The position numbers and the translations under genes are program-made. Under the pieces are notes generated by a model. It saw only the letters and a program-made list of their open reading frames with translations. It was not told the origin of the DNA and searched no databases. From NCBI RefSeq assembly GCF_003721595.1, contig NZ_RJJR01000008.1, positions 124,001-188,000 on the forward strand: a stretch of 64,000 bases of DNA. The letters are read 5' to 3'. How positions within the stretch are numbered: the first letter of the stretch is position 1; every line of letters begins with the position of its first letter. Of the stretch, positions 1 through 8,460 are shown piece by piece. This DNA comes from Hanamia caeni (GTDB lineage Bacteria > Bacteroidota > Bacteroidia > Chitinophagales > Chitinophagaceae).

Positions 1-726
1 AATCCATTGTATGAAATCGTAAGTGAAATAATTGATAACAAGACGCTCGGTGAATTTCTTCACGGGTATTTTGAAAATTATGCAAGCGATGAATCTCTTC
101 CTGCAAGCCATTGGTTTTGGGATGAAGCAAAAAGCGGTGGCATTTTTACAGAGCATGGCGTTCACTTTTTTGATATGTTTTCCGGCTGGCTTGGCAAAGG
201 TGAGGTAATTCAATCGCTAAAAAAGCATAGGCCCGGATATGATAATATTATAGATCGTGTACAGGCTACTGTTATGTACGGTGGCGGCTGGGTGAACTTT
301 TATCACGGGTTTGACCAACCACGAATTCTGGACCGGCAGCAAATTACCTTACTGTTTGAAAGAGGAGACATAACTCTCAGAGGATGGATACCTGTAACGA
401 TAAAGGTGCATGGATTATTCAATGAAACGGATAAAAAAATTATCCGAAAACTGCTTAAAGAAAATTTTACAGAGAATGAAATTAAAGATCCCAATCAGAA
501 AGCAAAAGGAAGATTTAAGGATATTGATTTGCATGCAGAAGTCACTTTTGAAAAAGGAGATCTTTTACATAAAGAAATGCGCTACCAGCAATTATTGATG
601 CGGATGTTGGCAGATCAATGGAGTTGGATAAAAGATAACAAACACCATCGTAAAATGGATGAAACCAATGGTATAGCATCTTTGCAAATGGCCCTGGATG
701 CCGATGGGCGTTCAGCAACTTTTTAA
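1..726 (+). CDS. Gfo/Idh/MocA-family oxidoreductase, C-terminal part (5' end outside window)
   Basis: The frame is open from the first base, so the gene begins upstream and about 240 C-terminal residues are visible. The stretch with GGIFTEHGVHFFDMF near residues 45-60 resembles the C-terminal alpha/beta domain of Gfo/Idh/MocA enzymes, where a conserved His/Asp pair lines the sugar site. The Rossmann domain is not in the window. Family members use NAD(P) to oxidise or reduce sugars, often at C3. The stop lies 5 bp before an ABC permease gene, so it is probably co-transcribed with the importer and acts on the imported sugar in the cytoplasm. The family call is fairly good; the substrate is unknown. 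Confidence 0.75.
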   Translation, partial: NPLYEIVSEIIDNKTLGEFLHGYFENYASDESLPASHWFWDEAKSGGIFTEHGVHFFDMFSGWLGKGEVIQSLKKHRPGYDNIIDRVQATVMYGGGWVNFYHGFDQPRILDRQQITLLFERGDITLRGWIPVTIKVHGLFNETDKKIIRKLLKENFTENEIKDPNQKAKGRFKDIDLHAEVTFEKGDLLHKEMRYQQLLMRMLADQWSWIKDNKHHRKMDETNGIASLQMALDADGRSATF

Positions 727-731
727 TTTTT

Positions 732-1622
732 ATGAATACAATTCCGGTACATAAAACGCATAAAAAAAGTAAAAGAAGTTTTCTTCCTTACCTTCTGGTA
801 TCGCCATACCTGCTGTTTTTAGTTGTCTTCATAATATTTCCTGTACTGTTTTGTTTCTTTCTCACTTTTAATAACTGGAACATTATTGCGCCCATGCATT
901 TTATCGGGTTAAAGAATTATTCGCGGCTGATTCACGACCGCCTGTTTTGGAAGGCGATTCTTAATACACTTCAGTTTCTGTTGCTTCACATTCCTTTGCA
1001 ACTTGTTGTTTCCCTGTTTCTGGCATTTTTATTAAATAAAAAAATTAAAGCCGGCGCTTTTTTCAGGGCTTCATTTTTTATGCCGGTTATTGTTTCGGGA
1101 GTGGTGGTCACTATTTTATGGCAGCAGCTGCTGGGTTATGATTCAGGAATTATCAACCGCACATTGCAATCTGCCGGCATGGAAAAAATAGGCTGGCTAA
1201 CCAATCCGGATATTGCCATCTATTCTATCGCCCTGATGGCCACCTGGAAAAATGTTGGCTTATATGTAATTCTGTTTTTGGTAGGCCTGCAAACGGTTCC
1301 GGTGGCTTATTATGAAGCGGCAAAAATGGAAGGCGCTTCCGAATGGCAGCAATTTTATCATATCACGCTTCCAATGATAAATCCGACCATTTTTATGGTA
1401 GTTATTTTATCTACCATAGGTGGCTTTAATCTTTTTATTGAGCCCTATATCATGACAGGCGGCGGGCCGCTCAATTCCACGCTTTCGGCAGTACTATATA
1501 TTTATAAGCAGGCATTTCAGTATTACAATATGGGATATTCCGCCACACTCGGATTCTTTTATGCGATGCTCATCATGAGCGTCGTAGTGCTTCAGAAAAG
1601 ATATATTGAAAAAGAAATCTGA
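732..1622 (+). CDS. ABC sugar importer permease 1 (MalF/UgpA type)
   Basis: A 296-residue inner-membrane protein with about six hydrophobic segments after a short basic N-terminus (KTHKKSKRSF). The EAA loop that docks the ATPase is seen near residue 195 as YYEAAKMEGAS followed by ITLPMINPT. This is the usual signature of carbohydrate-uptake-1 permeases. Size and position (first of two permeases) match MalF/UgpA/LacF partners. It starts 5 bp after the preceding oxidoreductase and is followed by a second permease. The solute-binding protein of the system is not in the window and probably precedes position 1. Confidence 0.93.
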   Translation: MNTIPVHKTHKKSKRSFLPYLLVSPYLLFLVVFIIFPVLFCFFLTFNNWNIIAPMHFIGLKNYSRLIHDRLFWKAILNTLQFLLLHIPLQLVVSLFLAFLLNKKIKAGAFFRASFFMPVIVSGVVVTILWQQLLGYDSGIINRTLQSAGMEKIGWLTNPDIAIYSIALMATWKNVGLYVILFLVGLQTVPVAYYEAAKMEGASEWQQFYHITLPMINPTIFMVVILSTIGGFNLFIEPYIMTGGGPLNSTLSAVLYIYKQAFQYYNMGYSATLGFFYAMLIMSVVVLQKRYIEKEI

Positions 1623-1630
1623 TAAAAATG

Positions 1631-1664
1631 AAAATAAAAAAACGCGATATTTTTTTGTTTACTG
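1631..1664 (+). repeat. Bipartite intergenic motif, copy 1
   Basis: AAAATAAAAA at 1631-1640 and GTTTACTG ending at 1664, with the standard offset of the family described in the findings. It fills most of the 54-bp gap between the two permease genes and ends 12 nt before the second ATG, which argues against it being a promoter here. Confidence 0.5.
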
Positions 1665-1676
1665 CCATTTGAAAAT

Positions 1677-2507
1677 ATGATGGAGAAAAAAAGTACGATA
1701 CAAACGATTTTAATTTATACCATATTGGGTATTGCTGCGCTTACATTTATTTATCCTTTTTTATGGATGATTGGCGCCTCATTCGCTTCCATGCAGGAAA
1801 TCGGCACAATGGCACTTTGGCCTGCACATCCTACCTGGCACAACTTTACCACTATGGTGCAGAAGATTCCGATTTGGCGCTCATTGTTCAATAGCCTTCT
1901 TGTTGCCGCCTTCACCACTTCCCTGGTAGTTATTACAGGTTCTGTGGTAGGATATGCGCTGGCAAAAATGAGATTTAAGGGCAGGCAGCTTATCTTTTAC
2001 GTGATTGTATTTACGATGTCCCTTCCTTTCCAGGTAACGCTTATTCCAAATTATATCACCATCGTTAATTTACGGTTGGTAGATACGTACGCAGGATTAA
2101 TCATCCCATTCGCCATAAGCGCATTTGCTATTTTAATGTTCCGCCAGGCATTCCAGGGATTGCCCCAGGCGTTGATTGATGCAGCACGAATGGATGGCTG
2201 CAGCGAAATGCAGATTATATTCAAAATTTTATGGCCTAATATTAAACCTACCATTGTAACGGTAGCCATTCTTTCCTTTATCGGTTCGTGGAATGAAGTG
2301 CTGTGGCCTTTGATCGTAATAAGAAACGAACAATTAATGACCATGCCCCAGCTGGTGACCTTGTTTGCCGTGGGCGGCAGGGCCGATGCGCAATTAGGTG
2401 TGAAGATAGCCGCTGCCGTTTTATTGGCTTTACCGGTTATCATTGCCTTTTTATTTTTTCAAAAACATTTTATTCAAAGCATGGCCTCCACGGGGCTTAA
2501 AGATTAA
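1677..2507 (+). CDS. ABC sugar importer permease 2 (MalG/UgpE type)
   Basis: A 276-residue inner-membrane permease with an N-terminal transmembrane helix (residues about 10-35) and a conserved EAA loop near residue 165, ALIDAARMDGCS, followed by ILWPNIKPT and SFIGSWNEVLWPLIV. These are hallmarks of MalG-type subunits. It pairs with the preceding permease to form the channel. Two ATG codons, at 1677 and 1680, are possible starts; the choice changes only one residue. The next gene begins 20 bp downstream, consistent with one operon extending to the ATPase at 6501. Confidence 0.93.
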   Translation: MMEKKSTIQTILIYTILGIAALTFIYPFLWMIGASFASMQEIGTMALWPAHPTWHNFTTMVQKIPIWRSLFNSLLVAAFTTSLVVITGSVVGYALAKMRFKGRQLIFYVIVFTMSLPFQVTLIPNYITIVNLRLVDTYAGLIIPFAISAFAILMFRQAFQGLPQALIDAARMDGCSEMQIIFKILWPNIKPTIVTVAILSFIGSWNEVLWPLIVIRNEQLMTMPQLVTLFAVGGRADAQLGVKIAAAVLLALPVIIAFLFFQKHFIQSMASTGLKD

Positions 2508-2527
2508 ATCAGTAAAGAACTATTTAG

Positions 2528-3967
2528 ATGAAGATTACAAAAAAAAATATCCGGTTGTATGCTTCTTCCCGCGCAGTAATAACGCAGTTTCTTCATTTGC
2601 CGGGAAATGACCGGGTAAAAAAGGTAGTTGAGAAAATTGAATCAATGGATGATGAAACGGCGCTTACCTGCCTTGAAAATGTCAGGAAAGATTTTGCAGG
2701 CCGCCATCGCAGCATTGATAATATTTTCCTGGAAAATCTTGAAAAAATCCGGTTGCAGCTACCGCAAAAAGACTTTAATCTTCTTACTGCAGAAAAACGA
2801 TTATTGGCAGGCGCCTATTTTACAAAAGAATATTCTATACAAGCCGCAGCTTTATTTAATCCATCCATTGTTCCTCATCCTGACCAATCAGGATTACATC
2901 CGGGGCAACAAAGATTTGTTCTTAGCATGAGGGCCACAGGCGAGGGCCATATCTCATCTGTTGTTTTCAAAACCGGCGTAGTTACCAAAAGCAATGATAT
3001 CATTTTCGACAATCCTGCTGAAGTGTATAGCCCATTATCCAAAAATAAAAGCACAGCTTTTGAAAGGGCATTTTTTGAAAAACGGTGTTCTTTTTTTCAT
3101 GGATTTAAAAAGGAACTTTTAAATCTTCTTCCTGAAAAATTTACAGAAGGTGAAGCGCTCAAGCTTATTGAAGCTTCTGCTTTATTTACCGACGGTTCAT
3201 ACGCTAATTCTATTCAGATATTTAAAGCTATCTGCGACTCCAATTATGAACTGACCTCTTCTGCTTCAATGCCCCTGGATGAAAAAGTCATTTTTCCCAT
3301 TTCAAAAGCTGAAAGTATGGGAATAGAAGATGTTCGCTGGGTAAGGTTTACGGGAGCTAACACGCCGGTGTATTATGGAACCTACACCGCCTATAACGGT
3401 CACGAAATCAAAAGCCAGCTTATCATCACTGAGGATTTTGTTTCTTTTAAAATAAGAACGCTTTACGGAAAAGCCATTTCAGATAAAGGCATGGCATTAT
3501 TTCCGGAAAAGATAAACGGCCTCTACGCGATGATTTCGAGGCAGGGTGGCGAAAAGATCCAAATCATGTTTTCTGATGATTTATTTGTATGGAATGACTT
3601 TCAAACACTGATGGAGCCTGAATTTCCGTGGGAATTGGTTCAATTGGGTAATTGCGGATCGCCCATTAAAACTGAAAAGGGCTGGTTATTGCTCACGCAC
3701 GGCGTTGGCGCCATGCGCACGTATGTAATCAGTGCCATTCTTCTTGATCTTGAAAATCCTTCCCTCATCATCGGACGATTAGACAGGCCTCTGATTTCAG
3801 CGGAAGAAAATGATAGAGAAGGATATGTTCCAAACGTAGTGTATACCTGTGGTTTTTTACAAAACGACACCTCGCTTCTCATCCCTTATGCCCTTTCAGA
3901 TTCTGCAACAGCATTTGCAACGGTTCAAATCAATGAGCTCTTAAGTGAATTAATTAAAAATGATTGA
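2528..3967 (+). CDS. GH130-family enzyme with long N-terminal extension
   Basis: 479 residues. The C-terminal two thirds resemble the five-bladed propeller of GH130 mannoside phosphorylases and related hydrolases: RFVLSMRATGEGH near residue 135, GIEDVRW near 265 in the place of the usual EDPR catalytic-acid motif, and GSPIKTEKGWLLLTHGVG near 380. The first roughly 110 residues are charged and helical and have no counterpart in short GH130 proteins. No signal peptide is seen, so it is probably cytoplasmic, acting on oligosaccharide delivered by the ABC importer. Whether it is a phosphorylase or a hydrolase cannot be told without structural comparison of the phosphate-site residues. Confidence 0.8.
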   Translation: MKITKKNIRLYASSRAVITQFLHLPGNDRVKKVVEKIESMDDETALTCLENVRKDFAGRHRSIDNIFLENLEKIRLQLPQKDFNLLTAEKRLLAGAYFTKEYSIQAAALFNPSIVPHPDQSGLHPGQQRFVLSMRATGEGHISSVVFKTGVVTKSNDIIFDNPAEVYSPLSKNKSTAFERAFFEKRCSFFHGFKKELLNLLPEKFTEGEALKLIEASALFTDGSYANSIQIFKAICDSNYELTSSASMPLDEKVIFPISKAESMGIEDVRWVRFTGANTPVYYGTYTAYNGHEIKSQLIITEDFVSFKIRTLYGKAISDKGMALFPEKINGLYAMISRQGGEKIQIMFSDDLFVWNDFQTLMEPEFPWELVQLGNCGSPIKTEKGWLLLTHGVGAMRTYVISAILLDLENPSLIIGRLDRPLISAEENDREGYVPNVVYTCGFLQNDTSLLIPYALSDSATAFATVQINELLSELIKND

Positions 3968-3968
3968 C

Positions 3969-5282
3969 ATGAAAAATACAATAAAACTGTTACTGTGTTT
4001 CCTGGCTATAAGTTGCATGTCTGTTACCTGCAAAAAGCAGGGTTCGGCCACTAACAATCCAAGTCCTCCGCAAAATGATACTTCACTTGTAAATACCCAA
4101 CACCTGGAATACCTTACCGTTCCGGTCACCTTTTCCGATGGAGTCAATGCTTCCGCCGTTTATATTTATGCAGACGCACCGGATTATAAGCTTACGCCTG
4201 CGGCGGGTGAGGGTTACGCCTGTGTGGATGATGTGGCGCGGGCAGCATGGGTTTATCTTAGAGCGCCAGGGTTCAAAACCGATACAGCAATTCAATCCAA
4301 AGCGGAGAGGCTAATTGATTTCGTTTTGGAAATGCAATCCCCGAATGGATATTTTTACAACTTTCTCAGCAGCGGAGCGGATATCAACCGGTTCGGACAA
4401 ACGAGCATAAATAATCCTGAGTGGTGGTCGTGGCGTGCCTTGCAAACCTTAACGGAAGGAGCTCCTTTATTACAATCGATAAATTCCGGTCTCGCAAAAA
4501 AAATGGATGATGCGGTAGATCGTTTAGTTACTGCTATCAAAAAAGATCTAGTCCCTTTATCAAAAGACACCATTTCTGTGAAAGGCATCAGCATACCCAC
4601 ATGGCTGCCGGCCGGGAGCGGAACAGACCAGGCTGCTTTACTTATAATGGGCCTGATCCCTTATTGCCAACGTACAAATGATGAGGCGATAAAAGATTAC
4701 ATCGAAAAATTAGGCGACGGTATTGTGCTGATGCAAAAGGGAAATGCTACCATGTTTCCTTACGGTGCATTTCTTAGCTGGCAAAACACCTGGCACGCCT
4801 ATGGCAATGAACAGGCTTATGCGCTTCTGAAAGCCGCAGCCTATTTGCAGAATGAAAGGTTTAAAACTTCTGCATTAATGGAAATAGATAATTTTTATCC
4901 CTGGCTCGTTCAAAATGGTTATTTATCCACGTTCGCTATCAGTGATGATGGTAATGGAATAAAAACAGAAAGCAAAAGCACTTATGATCAGATTGCTTAT
5001 GGCATCAAACCTATGGTATTTGCTGCATCAGAAGCTTTCAGGCAAACGGGCGATAAAAAATATGCTGACATGGCCGGGCATATTGCAGCATGGTTTTTCG
5101 GATCAAACGATGCCGGACAAATTATGTATTCCACGTCAACGGGACGTTGTTTTGATGGCTTATCGTCATCCGGCGTAAATAAAAATTCAGGAGCTGAATC
5201 TACTATCGAGGCATTACTAACTATGCAAAAAGTAGAGGAATTTGGCGAAATAGAAAAATCCATGAAAAGCTATAGTAAATAG
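3969..5282 (+). CDS. Lipoprotein with probable (alpha/alpha)6-toroid fold
   Basis: About 437 residues. The start at 3969 gives MKNTIKLLLCFLAISCM, a lipoprotein signal ending near C16 or the following Cys-Lys (SVTCKKQ); an alternative ATG at 3960 overlaps the preceding stop. The mature part has YACVDDVARAAW near residue 80, followed by pairs of helices and aromatic motifs (PEWWSWRAL, LSWQNTWHAYGNEQ) as in alpha/alpha-barrel glycan-active proteins. I do not recognise a defined family. Its place between two GH130 genes suggests a secreted or periplasmic glycan-processing role feeding the importer. Function is inference. Confidence 0.65.
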   Translation: MKNTIKLLLCFLAISCMSVTCKKQGSATNNPSPPQNDTSLVNTQHLEYLTVPVTFSDGVNASAVYIYADAPDYKLTPAAGEGYACVDDVARAAWVYLRAPGFKTDTAIQSKAERLIDFVLEMQSPNGYFYNFLSSGADINRFGQTSINNPEWWSWRALQTLTEGAPLLQSINSGLAKKMDDAVDRLVTAIKKDLVPLSKDTISVKGISIPTWLPAGSGTDQAALLIMGLIPYCQRTNDEAIKDYIEKLGDGIVLMQKGNATMFPYGAFLSWQNTWHAYGNEQAYALLKAAAYLQNERFKTSALMEIDNFYPWLVQNGYLSTFAISDDGNGIKTESKSTYDQIAYGIKPMVFAASEAFRQTGDKKYADMAGHIAAWFFGSNDAGQIMYSTSTGRCFDGLSSSGVNKNSGAESTIEALLTMQKVEEFGEIEKSMKSYSK

Positions 5283-5352
5283 TTTCCCCCGCGGAAATGT
5301 ATGTATCTCCTTAATAAAAATTTAAACAATGAAATGAGGAAAAATAAAAAGA

Positions 5353-6513
5353 ATGGAAACTAATTTTATCAAATCTGATCAATTAATCTTTAGTCCGGAT
5401 GATGTGGATCTTAGTCATTCGCCGCTGGCAAACGCCTTGGAAGGAGAAACTTATGTGCTTGGCGCTTTTAATCCAGGCTTATGCCGTTTGGCAAATGGTA
5501 ATTTATTATTAATGGTAAGAGTGGCGGAGGCATTAAAAAACCCGGAAAATAATGGTTTTGTACATTCCATACGCTGGGATAAAACTTGCGGATATTTAAA
5601 AGATAAATGGCTACTTACAGATGTGGATATGAAGGACCCGCGAAAATTCAGGCTGAAGAATTATAGCTTTCCTGTTTACGGCCTCACTTCACTCTCGTGG
5701 CTACTGCCGGTCGAATTAAACAGAGACGGCAGCAGAATCGAAATAATCCATTATGATAAAATTATTTCTCCCGAATTTCAAAGCCAGGAATATGGTATCG
5801 AAGATCCGAGAATATCGGTCATCGATGGCAAGTATTACACGACGGTTTGCTGTGTAAGTTCCGAAAGGCATTCAACCATGCTGTATGTTTCTGAAGATGG
5901 GTTAAATTATAGAAGCGAGGGAATTATCCTTGATCATCAAAATAAGGATATGCTGATTTTTGAAGGAAAAATTCTGGATAAATATTATGCCTTAACACGG
6001 CCTTTGGGAGAATGTTATTTTGCTACATCTTCTGACTCCGCTTTTCATCCCGGCCCTTCTATACAAATGACATCGTCACCGGATATATTGCACTGGAAAC
6101 CGTGCGACAAGTTTTTTCTGGGCGCCAGACGCTCTTCACCCGCGAATGAAAAAGTGGGCGGAGGCTCCCCGCCTATACTTACAGTCGCCGGATGGCTAAT
6201 GTTATATCATGGGGTGACATACAATGACGAAGTTGGTATCTATTGCACTTATTGGGCATTGCTTGATAAAGAAAACCCGGAAGAAATAGTTTATCTTTCA
6301 GACAAAGAACCTTTGTTGCAGGCTAACCCCTCCCTGACAAAAAATATAGCGGATAAAATTTATTTAAACGACGTTGTGTTTACGACCGGGATTGCAATGC
6401 ATGAAGACGATTTTATTATCGCCTCGGGCGAGTTAGACCTTGCTTGCCGCATCACGCGGATTTCTCAGGAAAAATTTATCCCATCTTCTAAAGCAACTAT
6501 ATGGCCGAAGTAG
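5353..6513 (+). CDS. GH130-family glycoside phosphorylase or hydrolase
   Basis: 386 residues with clear GH130 features: FNPGLCRLANGNLLLMVR near residue 40, YGIEDPRIS near 150 (the EDPR motif with the catalytic acid), VGGGSPPILTVAGWLMLYHGV near 275 and a run of propeller strands. No export signal, so it is probably cytoplasmic. GH130 enzymes act mainly on beta-mannosides, either by phosphorolysis or hydrolysis; which applies here is not settled. The 3' end overlaps the ATPase gene by 13 bp, firmly linking it to the ABC importer. Confidence 0.88.
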   Translation: METNFIKSDQLIFSPDDVDLSHSPLANALEGETYVLGAFNPGLCRLANGNLLLMVRVAEALKNPENNGFVHSIRWDKTCGYLKDKWLLTDVDMKDPRKFRLKNYSFPVYGLTSLSWLLPVELNRDGSRIEIIHYDKIISPEFQSQEYGIEDPRISVIDGKYYTTVCCVSSERHSTMLYVSEDGLNYRSEGIILDHQNKDMLIFEGKILDKYYALTRPLGECYFATSSDSAFHPGPSIQMTSSPDILHWKPCDKFFLGARRSSPANEKVGGGSPPILTVAGWLMLYHGVTYNDEVGIYCTYWALLDKENPEEIVYLSDKEPLLQANPSLTKNIADKIYLNDVVFTTGIAMHEDDFIIASGELDLACRITRISQEKFIPSSKATIWPK

Positions 6514-7610
6514 TATTGAACCATATCTCGAAAATTTATGATGACCCTAAGAATAAGAACAGCTGGGTAAAAGCGGTGGATGATATTTCCTTTGAAGTTC
6601 ACGATAATGAATTCCTGGTATTGGTGGGCCCTTCGGGATGCGGCAAATCTACGCTGTTGCGAATGATAGCTGGCCTGGAAGATATTACAGAAGGCACGCT
6701 TTCTATTGATGGTAAAATTATGAATGACGTAAGTCCACGCGACCGCGATATTGCTATGGTATTTCAAAACTATGCCCTTTACCCTCATATGACCGTTTAT
6801 GACAACATGGCTTTTGGCCTGAAGCTTAAAGGAATGAAAAAATCAGAAATCAGAAACCGCGTGATGGAAACAGCCTCTCTTTTGGAAATTCAAAATGAAT
6901 TGGATCGAAAACCCCGCAATCTTTCCGGAGGCCAGCGGCAAAGAGTGGCGATAGGAAGAGCCATCATCCGCAGACCCAAAGTATTTTTATTTGATGAACC
7001 ATTAAGCAATCTTGATGCAAAATTGCGAAGCCAGATGCGTATAGAACTTCAGAAGCTTCATCGGAACATACAGGCAACGATGATTTACGTCACGCACGAC
7101 CAAACGGAAGCGATGACTTTAGGTAACCGCATTGCTGTCTTAAACAGGGGAAAGCTTATGCAAATGGACACCCCCATGAATTTATACGAACATCCTGCCA
7201 ACCGTTTTGTGGGTGGCTTTATCGGAAGTCCGGCTATGAATTTTATAACCGGCGTGCTGAAAGATGGCGAAAATGTTTTTTACTTAAATGATAAGCCACT
7301 ACTGAATATAGGAAACTTCATTCCAAAACAAATTGAAAAAAATCCAACCAATACTATTACAATCGGAATCCGGCCAGAAAATATTTTGGTCGATACCACA
7401 ACGCCCGACGCAGCAGATTGCAAATTAAAAGTGAGTGCTTTTGAAAATATGGGTAATGAGCAAATCATTTATCTGGGCCTGGAAAACCAAATAATCATCG
7501 CCCGCAGGCCGGCAACTACCGTCGTTGAAATCGGCCAGGAAGTGGGCATACGGTTTTTAAAAGACAAATTGTTTTTTATGTACAGCGATACCGGTCAAGC
7601 TATCAGATGA
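6501..7610 (+). CDS. ABC sugar importer ATP-binding subunit (MsmX/UgpC/MalK type)
   Basis: 369 residues. Walker A GPSGCGKST near residue 43, Q-loop MVFQNYALYPHMT, ABC signature LSGGQRQRVAIGRAI near 139, Walker B KVFLFDEPLSNLD and switch His in YVTHDQ. The C-terminal 130 residues form the regulatory TOBE/OB-type domain (IGIRPENI near 290) typical of sugar importers. It energises the two permeases at 732 and 1677. The start overlaps the previous gene by 13 bp. As the last gene of the operon, it is followed by convergent genes. Confidence 0.96.
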   Translation: MAEVVLNHISKIYDDPKNKNSWVKAVDDISFEVHDNEFLVLVGPSGCGKSTLLRMIAGLEDITEGTLSIDGKIMNDVSPRDRDIAMVFQNYALYPHMTVYDNMAFGLKLKGMKKSEIRNRVMETASLLEIQNELDRKPRNLSGGQRQRVAIGRAIIRRPKVFLFDEPLSNLDAKLRSQMRIELQKLHRNIQATMIYVTHDQTEAMTLGNRIAVLNRGKLMQMDTPMNLYEHPANRFVGGFIGSPAMNFITGVLKDGENVFYLNDKPLLNIGNFIPKQIEKNPTNTITIGIRPENILVDTTTPDAADCKLKVSAFENMGNEQIIYLGLENQIIIARRPATTVVEIGQEVGIRFLKDKLFFMYSDTGQAIR

Positions 7611-7644
7611 ATTTTGTGTAAGCTGTGAGTCAGCGTGGCAACAG

Positions 7645-7678
7645 AAAATAAAAATTAGGACTAAAAGTTCATTTACTG
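7645..7678 (+). repeat. Bipartite intergenic motif, copy 2
   Basis: AAAATAAAAA at 7645-7654 and TTTACTGG ending at 7679. It lies 34 bp after the ATPase stop in a convergent intergenic region, where no gene start follows on this strand. It shares about 30 of 35 positions with copy 9 at 38583. Confidence 0.55.
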
Positions 7679-7683
7679 GCGAT

Positions 7684-7712
7684 AACAAAAAACGCTGAGC
7701 AGGTCAGCGTTT
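7684..7712 (-). terminator. Rho-independent terminator of the GMC operon
   Basis: A stem AAACGCTGA / TCAGCGTTT with a 5-nt loop spans 7690-7712. Read on the minus strand it is followed by a T-run, so it would end transcription coming from the operon at 7737-12364. On the plus strand there is no comparable T-run. Confidence 0.8.
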
Positions 7713-7736
7713 AAAAAATAAGATGGAACAGGCGCA

Positions 7737-8393
7737 TTAAGCCCAGGCTTTATCGCCCTTCTGGTAAGGAACACAGCCGTCATATCTTCCGGGAGCTTCT
7801 ATGTACCGGCGTGCCTGGGTGCAGCCGATTTCGGAAGTAAAATAACCCAACAAAGTAAGTTGCTTCAACATAGTGTAAAAATAATTGGGGTCTTTGCGCC
7901 TTTTATCTGCCCACGGATCTTCCCCGTCAAAATTTTTCTTCATAGTAAATTCATGCTTTTCTTCATCAGTAAGCTTGGCATACTCTGCGTTAATTTTAGA
8001 TTGAAAATCTTTCGAAGAATTATCGAGCTCTACCAAAAGTTCCTGGCGCTGCTGTGGAGTGATTTTTTCAAATGAGCTGCCATATTTCTTATCGGCCATG
8101 TCATTTATTTTCACTAATCCTTCATGAAAAATTTTCTGGTCGGGCTGCTGGTAGCAATCATTTACCATCACGGTCATAAAGGCGCCTACCTTGGCTGCTT
8201 TGGCGCCGGGCGTTTTGGTAGTTGGTAAAATAGTTTCCGCAATCTCATCCATTAATGCAACATTGCCATCAGAAAAAGTCATGGAAGCTTGTGATTTGTT
8301 ATCTGAAGTGCATCCTGCTAAAAAGGCGCTGCTCCCTATAACGGTCCCTCCAAAAATGAGAGAAATATATTGAACTGCTTCTCTTCTGTTCAT
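7737..8393 (-). CDS. Gluconate 2-dehydrogenase subunit 3-family protein, Tat lipoprotein
   Basis: 218 residues starting MNRREAVQ, with a twin-arginine pair, a hydrophobic stretch and a perfect lipobox FLAGC, so export through Tat and lipid anchoring are likely. The body has motifs of the gluconate 2-dehydrogenase gamma subunit family (AETILPTTKTPGAKAAKVG, then FDGEDPWADKRRKDPNYF). In characterised FAD sugar dehydrogenases this small subunit carries the Tat signal and escorts the flavoprotein out of the cytoplasm. It lies 67 bp downstream of the GMC gene on the same strand, its obvious partner. Confidence 0.88.
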   Translation of the reverse strand: MNRREAVQYISLIFGGTVIGSSAFLAGCTSDNKSQASMTFSDGNVALMDEIAETILPTTKTPGAKAAKVGAFMTVMVNDCYQQPDQKIFHEGLVKINDMADKKYGSSFEKITPQQRQELLVELDNSSKDFQSKINAEYAKLTDEEKHEFTMKKNFDGEDPWADKRRKDPNYFYTMLKQLTLLGYFTSEIGCTQARRYIEAPGRYDGCVPYQKGDKAWA

Positions 8394-8460
8394 AAAAATT
8401 TATTTTAAAATTGTATATAATAATTACTTTATCGTGTGATAAACCAGAATTCACACAACA

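Noticed and set aside
2512..2528. TTTACTG-like match on the minus strand before the GH130 gene
   Set aside because: The A-rich partner at the fixed offset is missing, so it does not belong to the bipartite family.
5285..5299. Small hairpin TTTCC/GGAAA after the toroid lipoprotein gene
   Set aside because: Only a five-base stem without a T-run, inside an operon; too weak for a terminator call.
5341..5374. AAAATAAAAA before the GH130 gene at 5353
   Set aside because: No TTTACTG-type half follows and it runs into coding sequence.
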